Shown in pieces: positions 57,101-64,000 of a stretch of 64,000 bases of DNA (positions are counted from its first letter, which is position 1; each line of letters starts with the position of its first letter). Source of the stretch: Vibrio galatheae (GTDB taxonomy: Bacteria > Pseudomonadota > Gammaproteobacteria > Enterobacterales > Vibrionaceae); assembly GCF_000967545.1 (NCBI RefSeq), contig NZ_JXXV01000018.1, positions 1-64,000 of the forward strand, given 5' to 3'. The notes under the pieces are model-generated. The model saw only the letters and a list, made by a program, of their open reading frames with translations. It had not been told where the DNA came from and ran no database searches. The position numbers and the translations under genes were made by a program.

Positions 57101-57642
57101 TGAAAGAGCTAATGTTTCAATCACAGTTAGTCAATCAAGTATTGATAGGTATTGCACTGCTTAGTGCTTACATCTTACTGCGTCGGATTGGTAAGAGAGC
57201 GATTCTCTCTTTAGCTGAAAAGAAACAAGTGTCATCGCAACGTTCGCTTTTTGTCATCAAAGCCTTTAACGTATCAACGTTTTTTGTGTTTATCTCTCTG
57301 TTTACTTTGCTTCTCGGTTTAGGCTACGGGGATATATCTCTTTTCTTGTCGTCCATTTTTGCCGTGTTAGGTGTTGCTCTATTTGCGCAATGGTCGATAC
57401 TCAGCAACCTGACCGCCAGTTTCTTGATTTTCTTTGTCTTCCCTTACCGTATCGGCGACAAAATCAAGGTGTGCGATAAAGATGAAGATGTCAGCGGTGT
57501 CATCATAGATATCACTATGTTTCATGTCATTTTACGTCACGAAAACAGCAATATGATCACCTACCCCAATAACCTTATTCTACAAAAAGGCGTGATCAAA
57601 CTTTTGGCTACACCCTCTAGCGAAGCCAATGAATCTCAATAA
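57100..57642 (+). CDS. Small MscS-family mechanosensitive channel protein
   Basis: 180 residues with three N-terminal membrane segments, the third being the pore helix (LFAQWSILSNLTASFLIFF) followed by the beta domain (RIGDKIKVCDKDEDVSG, then IDITMFHVILRHEN). It lacks the C-terminal alpha/beta part of MscS. It overlaps zntB by one base, implying coupled translation. It probably acts as an osmotic release valve or ion channel. Confidence 0.8.
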   Translation: MKELMFQSQLVNQVLIGIALLSAYILLRRIGKRAILSLAEKKQVSSQRSLFVIKAFNVSTFFVFISLFTLLLGLGYGDISLFLSSIFAVLGVALFAQWSILSNLTASFLIFFVFPYRIGDKIKVCDKDEDVSGVIIDITMFHVILRHENSNMITYPNNLILQKGVIKLLATPSSEANESQ

Positions 57643-57794
57643 CAAACCCTGTTTATTACGCTAGAGCTATAACAAGCAGCAACATAATCTAAAATGATAA
57701 CTAGGTCGCTGACTGGCGAGAGATAACAACTCACAAGGATGTTTGTTTCACTAGTTTACAACTGATGTGACCCGTATGGAAATGGAGTCAAACA

Positions 57795-58667
57795 ATGAGC
57801 CCAATTCATTTATTAATGAAAGTCTCGACCAAACCTTCGCGACGCGTATTGAAAAAGGCATTACGTATTGCCCATAGTTCTAATCAATCACTTAGAATTT
57901 ATGCAGAAGACTTTAAGCGCAGTGAAGACCACACGTTTTTGGACTTTTTGATTCAAGGAGGAGAAAGTCACGCCAGATACGATGACTTTTTTGTCCAATG
58001 GTGCAGCTCCATTTTAGAAATGGTGGAAGAGATTCATGAGGAGTTAGAGTTAACAAAAGTCGATGTTGAACTCGAACACGCTAAAGACTCAAACTGGGTA
58101 AAAGCGCTGGTTAAGGATAACCAGGAACCACGCATACTGCTGGTTGACTATTCAACAGGGGTGCTAGCTGCCCACTTGCTTAGAGAACTGACGCGCAACA
58201 AATTCAATATCTTGCTCCTCACCAATAAAGGTTGGCAACAAAAGTTATCCATTGCGGCGGCTATCGACCCTCTCCACCGCGGTGACCAAGAAGCGAATGT
58301 GGACAAAGCGATCATTACGCAGAGTGTCAGCTTAAAGCAGCGGCTCAACGCTGGACTATCACTAGTCTATTGCCAGTTTGTTGCACCGCACTTATACAAA
58401 CATAATCAGCAGATTCTTCTCAATCAGAAACAAGCGGTGCAAGCGTTTCTACATGATAATCAGCTTGATAAGTTTAACTTTAGGTTTATCAAAGGAAACC
58501 CAGAGCAAGGGCTACCACAAGTGGTTGAGCTGATGGAAGCATCAATATTGGCACTTGGGGCATGTAAGCGCAGTGCACTATCGCGTTACTGGTCAGGAAG
58601 TACGGTCGACGTACTACTTAAATATCCGCCATGCGATTTATTCTTAATCTGCGGTGATGCTAACTAA
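57795..58667 (+). CDS. Universal stress protein, tandem-domain type
   Basis: 290 residues forming two UspA-like halves (about 1-140 and 145-290). ATP-binding motifs are incomplete: the second half ends LALGACKRSALSRYWSGSTVDVLLKYPPCDLFLI, which fits the usual G-2X-G-9X-G(S/T) motif only loosely. ATGGAGTCAAACA precedes the start. It lies at the end of the rimK-zntB-mscS cluster. Cytosolic stress role inferred from family. Confidence 0.8.
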   Translation: MSPIHLLMKVSTKPSRRVLKKALRIAHSSNQSLRIYAEDFKRSEDHTFLDFLIQGGESHARYDDFFVQWCSSILEMVEEIHEELELTKVDVELEHAKDSNWVKALVKDNQEPRILLVDYSTGVLAAHLLRELTRNKFNILLLTNKGWQQKLSIAAAIDPLHRGDQEANVDKAIITQSVSLKQRLNAGLSLVYCQFVAPHLYKHNQQILLNQKQAVQAFLHDNQLDKFNFRFIKGNPEQGLPQVVELMEASILALGACKRSALSRYWSGSTVDVLLKYPPCDLFLICGDAN

Positions 58668-58870
58668 GTGAAATATGAACACACAGCGCATCCCTCACAC
58701 TTAGAGAATTATGAGGGATGTGCGCGCAAACCTGCGACACTCATGCTTATACCCTTTACCACCTTGTCATAACCAGTTGTTCTATGAAAAGAATGTCCTT
58801 GGGCTTTTGATCAATAGGCGATGACCCAACCTTTATTATTGTCAGCCAACTACCTGAATAAGGAACACCT

Positions 58871-59728
58871 ATGACAAACCAATACGTACCACCAAAAGTC
58901 TGGAAAAATGAACCAAGTTCTGGCAATCAATGGGCCAACATCAATAGCCCAGAATCTGGAGCAAGGTTTGAGCAAGCGTTACCTGTTGGGCAGCACCCAT
59001 TTCAACTCTATTCACTAGGTACCCCTAACGGCCAGAAAGTAACCATTCTATTTGAGGAACTTTTAGCACTGGGTATCAAAGACGCTGAATACGATGCACA
59101 TCTAATTAAGATTGGTGATTCAGAGCAGTTTTCGTCAGGTTTTGTTGGCGTCAACCCAAATTCAAAAATCCCTGCATTAGTGGATAAATCAGGTGATCAA
59201 GCGGTAAATGTGTTTGAATCTGCATCTATATTGGTTCACCTTGCTGAAAAATTTGGTCATTTTTTACCTGCCAGCGGTTCAGCGCGTACGCAAACATTTA
59301 ACTGGCTGTTTTGGGCTCAAGGCTCTGCGCCTTTCTTAGGTGGAGGTTTTGGTCATTTCTACGCTTATGCCGATGAAAAGCAAGAGTACCCAATTAATCG
59401 TTTTGCCATGGAAGCAAAACGCCAGTTGGATGTGTTAGACAAGCAATTGGCAAACAATACCTATATCTCTGGTGATGAATACACCATCGCAGATATGGCA
59501 ATTTGGCCTTGGTACGGCAACCTTGTGCTTGGCAAACTGTATGATGCCGCGGAGTTTTTACAAGTGCATACTTACGAAAATGTTGTTCGTTGGGCGAAAC
59601 TGATAGAGTCTCGCGAAGCCGTGCAGCGTGGGCGTATCGTCAACCGTCCATTTGGTGAAGCGTGGGAGCAAGTACTAGAGCGTCATAGCGCTGAAGATAT
59701 AGATAAGGTCTTGGCCTTAAAACCATAA
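58871..59728 (+). CDS. yghU: Glutathione S-transferase family disulfide reductase YghU
   Basis: 285-residue nu-class transferase. The thioredoxin-like N-terminal domain contains YSLGTPNGQKVTILFEELLA (with the Thr-Pro-Asn-Gly active region), NPNSKIPAL and FESASILVHLAEKFG. The C-terminal helical domain contains APFLGGGFGHFYAYA and DEYTIADMAIWPWYGN. It is nearly collinear with E. coli YghU. It reduces organic disulfides or peroxides with two glutathiones. It has its own terminator. Confidence 0.93.
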   Translation: MTNQYVPPKVWKNEPSSGNQWANINSPESGARFEQALPVGQHPFQLYSLGTPNGQKVTILFEELLALGIKDAEYDAHLIKIGDSEQFSSGFVGVNPNSKIPALVDKSGDQAVNVFESASILVHLAEKFGHFLPASGSARTQTFNWLFWAQGSAPFLGGGFGHFYAYADEKQEYPINRFAMEAKRQLDVLDKQLANNTYISGDEYTIADMAIWPWYGNLVLGKLYDAAEFLQVHTYENVVRWAKLIESREAVQRGRIVNRPFGEAWEQVLERHSAEDIDKVLALKP

Positions 59729-59737
59729 CGCGCTACA

Positions 59738-59764
59738 AAAACGCTCCATCAATTGGAGCGTTTT
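59738..59764 (+). terminator. Terminator of yghU
   Basis: AAAACGCTCCA pairs with TGGAGCGTTTT around TCAAT; the T-run is part of the stem. Confidence 0.8.
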
Positions 59765-60044
59765 ACTTCAAACTGGATCAAATCCACTCCAAGAATATTT
59801 CAGCGAATCTCATCTTTTTTGCCTTCTTGACTTCAAATTCGTAGACAGCAATAAACATAAATCACTCGTCGTGCTGAATTTAATCTAGACCTTTCCTTTC
59901 TATTTAATACCCAAACTAAGGAAGTGATATACGGGGAATACAGCTATGCTCAAAAGATACTATTGAGGCCACTGTTGTTGCACGCCTTAATAAAGACAGA
60001 TGAATCAGATGAGCATAATTGCTTAAATTGAGGATTTCACACCG

Positions 60045-61442
60045 ATGAATCAACATAAGGATAAGCCGCAATTTCGTATTGAGCAAGACAGTATGGGCGA
60101 GGTGAAAGTTCCGCTGAACGCGCTGTACCAAGCACAAACACAAAGGGCAATTGACAACTTCCACTTGAGCCAATATACGATGCCAACAGCATTTATTATT
60201 GCTTTAGCGCTGATCAAACAAACTGCCGCCACCACTAACGCTCAGTTGGGTTTAATCGACAACGACATTGCAGATGCCATTCATGACGCAGCCCAATTGA
60301 TTATTGATGGCAAACATTTAGATCAGTTTCCAATTGATCTATTTCAAACTGGCTCTGGCACCAGCTCAAACATGAATGCCAACGAAGTGATTGCCACACT
60401 CGCCAGCAAAACCCTAGCAAAAGACGTTAAACCAAATGACCATGTCAATATGGGCCAAAGCAGCAACGATGTTATTCCAAGTGCGATACAAATTAGTGTT
60501 ACCATGACGGTTAAATCACAGCTTATCCCTGCGTTAACTCACTTGGCTGAGACACTTGCGGCCAAACGAGCAGAAATTGGCAACGTAGTAAAAACGGGGC
60601 GAACGCATCTAATGGACGCCATGCCAGTGACCTTAAACCAAGAGCTTAGCGCTTGGCAGTTTCAAATCGAGCAAGCCCAAGCAGGTATTGAGCAAACGCT
60701 TAACTTAGTTAAAGCTCTCGCTCAAGGCGGAACCGCTGTGGGAACAGGTATCAATGCAGACTCGAGGTTCGCAGCCAAGTTTGCTAAAAATCTCTCCGAT
60801 GTCACGCAAATCAATTTTACCTCTAGTGATAACTTCTTCTATAACTTGAGCTGCCAAGATGCCATTGTCGCACTTTCCGGACAGCTTAAAACGGCGGCTG
60901 TTGCACTAATGAAAATATCTAATGACTTGCGCTGGATGAATTCCGGCCCACTTGCTGGCTTAGGGGAAATCGAACTGCAAAGCTTACAACCCGGTTCGTC
61001 GATTATGCCGGGCAAAGTTAACCCCGTGATACCAGAAGCGGCCGCGATGGCTGCTGCTCAAGTGATTGGCAATGACACAACCATCACTGTGGCGGGTCAA
61101 TCAGGGAATTTCCAGCTCAACGTGATGCTACCGATTATTGCTCACAATATATTAGAAAGTATTGAACTGATCGCAAACAGCGCCACCGCTCTAGCTGATA
61201 AGGCGATAAAAACCTTTACGGTACGCCAGAACAACCTCGACATTGCACTGGCTAAAAACCCGATTCTCGTCACTGCGCTGAACCCTGTGATTGGCTATTT
61301 AAAAGCGGCTGAAATTGCCAAAAAAGCCTATCAAGAAGGCGTTGCGATCATTGATATTGCGGAAAGAGAAACGGATCTCGATAGAGAAACCTTAGAGCGT
61401 CTGCTTAACCCAGCTAAGTTAACCAAAGGAGGTCTAGACTAA
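60045..61442 (+). CDS. fumC: Class II fumarate hydratase
   Basis: 465-residue iron-free fumarase interconverting fumarate and malate. It shows the A-site GSGTSSNMNANEVIA, QSSNDVIPSA, GRTHLMDAMPVTL, and the signature GSSIMPGKVNPVIPE (fumarases have GKVNP; aspartases AKVNP). Residues after the signature (VIPE) differ from E. coli FumC (TQCE), so an unusual substrate preference cannot be excluded. It stands alone. Two to three hundred bases upstream contain no gene. Confidence 0.9.
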   Translation: MNQHKDKPQFRIEQDSMGEVKVPLNALYQAQTQRAIDNFHLSQYTMPTAFIIALALIKQTAATTNAQLGLIDNDIADAIHDAAQLIIDGKHLDQFPIDLFQTGSGTSSNMNANEVIATLASKTLAKDVKPNDHVNMGQSSNDVIPSAIQISVTMTVKSQLIPALTHLAETLAAKRAEIGNVVKTGRTHLMDAMPVTLNQELSAWQFQIEQAQAGIEQTLNLVKALAQGGTAVGTGINADSRFAAKFAKNLSDVTQINFTSSDNFFYNLSCQDAIVALSGQLKTAAVALMKISNDLRWMNSGPLAGLGEIELQSLQPGSSIMPGKVNPVIPEAAAMAAAQVIGNDTTITVAGQSGNFQLNVMLPIIAHNILESIELIANSATALADKAIKTFTVRQNNLDIALAKNPILVTALNPVIGYLKAAEIAKKAYQEGVAIIDIAERETDLDRETLERLLNPAKLTKGGLD

Positions 61443-61990
61443 AGAGCGTCGAAAAAGCACACATCCTTGTGTCGTGTACTCTAGATTACATCCAAACCAG
61501 AGACAAAAGCAAAAGGGGTACGGCAACCGCCGCAGCCATTTTTGCCAACGCCAATACCTCGCGTAGAACCACTTCACGTGTCGGTGAAACTAGGTTTGTG
61601 CTACGGCATGACGTTGCAACTTGTGCACTATTCATAGATCCTCAATTAAATGAGATGCGAAAGGAGCGACAATTCTAGCGACGCTGCTGTAACGCTGCAA
61701 CCGATATACGTTTGGTCAATCGTTTGCACGAATCTTCACTGTAGGTCTGATAATTTCAACCAGTAAAACTCGATAATTGCCTAAGGTATTCTCTCATTTT
61801 CTGTCGCCAGAACTTTCCATTTTTGAAAATAATTTTTCCATTATTAACAATTACTCATGCATAACAAAAGTGTTACTTTAAACAGCATTGGTTACACTGA
61901 TATAAAGAATCTCTAAAGACTGAGGGTTTTTTATAACAGTTCAGATATGGATATTGGACCAACAATCTCCAAACAAACAACAAATATTGT
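61443..61990. other. Gene-free stretch downstream of fumC
   Basis: Short plus-strand frames here (for example 61469-61678) have biased, arginine/threonine-rich composition and no ribosome site. A TATAAA (about 61903) with TTTAAA 18 bp upstream could be the promoter of the following small-RNA candidate. Confidence 0.35.
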
Positions 61991-62034
61991 TGCCCTTTTT
62001 GGCCCGCGTAGTTGCCCACTGCGCGGGCATTTTT
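61910..62034 (+). ncRNA. Candidate small RNA ending in a strong terminator
   Basis: About 120 nt from a possible promoter to the GC-rich hairpin at 62002. It contains single-stranded-looking AC-rich sequence (about 61960-61985), a common trait of Hfq-dependent RNAs. A 31-codon frame (61947-62042) crosses the terminator but has no ribosome site. Evidence is positional only. Confidence 0.35.
62002..62034 (+). terminator. Rho-independent terminator
   Basis: GCCCGCG (62002-62008) pairs with CGCGGGC (62022-62028), followed by ATTTTT. No annotated gene is close upstream (fumC ends 560 bp earlier). Confidence 0.75.
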
Positions 62035-62168
62035 CTCTCTAGATATCATTCACCTTCATCGAAAATTAGAAATTAATCACTTGTTTAAATATTGATTAAT
62101 TTATGTCATATCGGTTAGTTAGCAATCTCTCTATAATTAATCATACGTTTAATAATGAGAGTTAACTT

Positions 62169-62828
62169 GTGGCAGAAACCAGCAGAAAAGCAGGTCGTCC
62201 CAGTGACAGTATTGATGCTAGACAAAAGCTTATCGATCACGCTCGTGAGCTCTTCACCATCATGGCCTACGATAAAGTATCGACTCGCCGCATCGCAAAT
62301 CGAGCGGGTGTCAACGTCGCCATGATTCGCTATTACTTTGGCAATAAGGAAGGCTTATTTGAAACTGTCCTTCGGGAAACGCTTAAGCCAATGAAAAAAC
62401 AGATTGAACTCATGGTGCGAGAAAGTTCTCAGAAGAACTTTCTCGACATTATGCGCACCTACTATCGGGAAATGTTCAAAGTCCCTCAGTTTCCTCGCTT
62501 AGTATTCCAAGTTATGCACATGGATAGCTCTGAAGTACAGCGTAAGCTACTTGAAAAGGTTTTCACTGACATTAGTCAGCCGATGCAAATGGTGATGTTT
62601 GATCGACTTATCGAGAGTAAAGTTTTAAAACCTGACGCAGACCCTAAGCTATGTAAAGTTTCGTTTATCAGCTTGATGGTTTTCCCTTTTATCGCTCCCC
62701 AATCTCTGCTTGCCATTCATGGCATTGAGCTTTCTGAAGAATTCCTTAACCAACTGTTAGAACACAACATAAAACTGATGACAAATGGCATTCTTCAGCC
62801 CAACGATCTGCAGGAACAACATTTATGA
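62169..62828 (+). CDS. TetR-family regulator of an efflux system
   Basis: 219-residue repressor: helix-turn-helix STRRIANRAGVNVAMIRYYFGNKEGLFETV (about 38-68) and a ligand domain of the type found beside RND or ABC efflux genes. It begins at GTG 62169 with GAGAG upstream. Its stop overlaps the adaptor gene start (ATGA), so they share an operon and it probably represses its own pump genes. Confidence 0.88.
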   Translation: MAETSRKAGRPSDSIDARQKLIDHARELFTIMAYDKVSTRRIANRAGVNVAMIRYYFGNKEGLFETVLRETLKPMKKQIELMVRESSQKNFLDIMRTYYREMFKVPQFPRLVFQVMHMDSSEVQRKLLEKVFTDISQPMQMVMFDRLIESKVLKPDADPKLCKVSFISLMVFPFIAPQSLLAIHGIELSEEFLNQLLEHNIKLMTNGILQPNDLQEQHL

Positions 62829-64000
62829 AAATCAATAAAAAACTACTGTTTTTTCCAGCGCTAGCCGTTGGCGTCATTACCCTAGTGCTGGCGGTCAAAC
62901 TAAAACCGGATCTCCCAGTTAAACCCGCTGGCGACCGAGCACGTTTGGTTGATACTGTGCCATTGCAACTGCGCGCTATGGCCCCTCAGGCGATTGGTTA
63001 CGGCAAAATCACGCCTAAAGTTGAATGGAAAGCCATCGCTGAAGTGACAGGAAAAATCGTCTACCGCCATCCTAAGCTCGAAAAAGGCCAAGTTCTTCCA
63101 GCGGGAACAGAAATTTTACGTATCGATCCACTCGACTATGAACTCAAACTGGTTCAAGCTCAGGCGGACCTCAAATCTGCTCAAACTTCTCTCGCCAAGT
63201 TAAACCAAGAAGAACAAAACCTCCACCAGACGCTAAAAATAGAGCGTAACCGTCTAGTTATCGCTAACAAAGAGTTGGAACGTAAACAAAATTTAAGGAC
63301 AAAAGGGCTGACTTCACAATCGGACGTTGATCAGCAAGAACAAAGCGCACTCTCCCAGCGCAAGCTAGTGCTCGATATTGAGAATCAAATCGCTTTGATG
63401 CCCGACGAAAAGCGGGTCGCCGAAGCCTTAGTCAAAGTGAACTTGTCTAAAGTAGAAGAAGCACAACGTTCACTGGAAAAAACCATCATTACGTTACCCG
63501 ATGATCTGCGTATCTCTCAGGTTGATATCGAGCAGAATCAGGTCGTTAACCTGCAACAAACCATGGTAACTGCACATGGTATGAACGTGATGGAGGTCGA
63601 AGCTCAACTGTCTATCCACGATATGCACACGCTCGCCTCAAGTATCGGCGAGTTTAATCGTGATCCATCAGGCATTCCCCAACCAGATATGACCTTTATA
63701 GACGCAAGCATTGAACTAAGCAGCGGTAATATGAAAGTAAGTTGGCCTGCAAAAGTGAGCCGAATCAGCGAAACTGTTGACCCCAATCAGGCCACAGCGG
63801 GCGTGATACTAGAGATCGAACAAGATTATCGTCATCTCAATCCAAGCTCAGTACCGCCACTTGTCAACGGCATGTTTGTCAGAGCATTTATCGAAGGGCA
63901 GCAAAACCCAAGCTGGGTGATCCCAGAACGTGCCCTTCACGGCGATAAAATCTATCTCATGGGAGAGGACAACAAACTTGAGATTAAACCAGTGTTGGTG
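62825..64000 (+). CDS. RND efflux periplasmic adaptor (HlyD/MFP family), cut by window end
   Basis: At least 392 residues, open to the right edge. N-terminal signal anchor (about 7-24), lipoyl/barrel segments (YGKITPKVEWKAIAEVTGKI), a long coiled-coil hairpin (about 110-205, many Gln/Glu/Lys), and beta-barrel parts (MKVSWPAKVSRISETVDPNQ, VNGMFVRAFIEG). It bridges an inner-membrane pump to an outer-membrane channel. The pump gene should follow outside the window. Confidence 0.88.
   Translation, partial: MKINKKLLFFPALAVGVITLVLAVKLKPDLPVKPAGDRARLVDTVPLQLRAMAPQAIGYGKITPKVEWKAIAEVTGKIVYRHPKLEKGQVLPAGTEILRIDPLDYELKLVQAQADLKSAQTSLAKLNQEEQNLHQTLKIERNRLVIANKELERKQNLRTKGLTSQSDVDQQEQSALSQRKLVLDIENQIALMPDEKRVAEALVKVNLSKVEEAQRSLEKTIITLPDDLRISQVDIEQNQVVNLQQTMVTAHGMNVMEVEAQLSIHDMHTLASSIGEFNRDPSGIPQPDMTFIDASIELSSGNMKVSWPAKVSRISETVDPNQATAGVILEIEQDYRHLNPSSVPPLVNGMFVRAFIEGQQNPSWVIPERALHGDKIYLMGEDNKLEIKPVLV

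Noticed and set aside
61469..61678. 69-codon frame after fumC
   Set aside because: No ribosome site; Thr/Arg-rich sequence typical of chance frames.
61947..62042. 31-codon leader peptide across the terminator before the TetR gene
   Set aside because: No ribosome site and no regulatory codon pattern; the terminator is better explained by a small RNA candidate.

Overview
The window reads as a chromosomal segment of a Vibrio-type gammaproteobacterium. The betI-betB-betA-choXWV operon, an OmpU-like porin, RimK/RimB, YghU, CurA, several c-di-GMP proteins and about 45% GC all fit Vibrio. The species is not determined. The bet/cho operon lies on chromosome 2 in some vibrios, so chromosome 2 is possible but is inference. 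No rRNA, tRNA, CRISPR array or complete insertion sequence was seen.

Layout. 0-2.4 kb: Lon-family protease (LonH/YcbZ type). 2.4-3.0 kb: gene-poor stretch with a terminator-ended transcript candidate and a truncated periplasmic binding-protein gene. 3.0-8.2 kb: lactate module, a LysR regulator divergent from L-lactate dehydrogenase (lldD) and a Dld-II-type FAD/Fe-S D-lactate dehydrogenase. 8.3-12.5 kb: lipase-like hydrolase, then an AcoR-type sigma-54 activator divergent from aldehyde dehydrogenase aldB, with a candidate -24/-12 promoter between them. 12.6-15.0 kb: TSUP permease, DUF6279 lipoprotein, DUF3010 protein. 15.0-21.9 kb: choline uptake and glycine-betaine synthesis operon.

21.9-26.5 kb is an accessory island. 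It holds several small unknown genes, an AAA ATPase plus HNH nuclease pair resembling the Septu (PtuA/PtuB) defence system, a four-base-overlapping membrane protein, and an integrase gene gutted by an internal deletion next to the guaC terminator. 26.5-31.4 kb: guaC with an unusual leader (43-codon upstream ORF, two hairpins sharing one loop sequence), porin, Lrp-type regulator with a LysE exporter, LysR regulator. 31.5-46.9 kb: pseudouridine synthase, a response regulator/phosphodiesterase overlapping a very large hybrid kinase, RhlE-type helicase, a diguanylate cyclase with a dedicated binding protein, DUF2391 protein, YqfB, and a second diguanylate cyclase.

46.9-51.5 kb is a stress block: a NemR-like electrophile sensor and CurA reductase with two identical 15-bp operators, then katG behind a near-consensus OxyR site. 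51.5-64 kb: beta-hydroxyacid dehydrogenase, HAD hydrolase, orphan binding protein, rimK-rimB-zntB-mscS-usp cluster, yghU, fumC, a candidate small RNA, and a TetR regulator overlapping an RND adaptor that runs off the right edge.

The items most worth following are the Septu-like operon with its membrane partner, the guaC leader, and the NemR/CurA operator pair.
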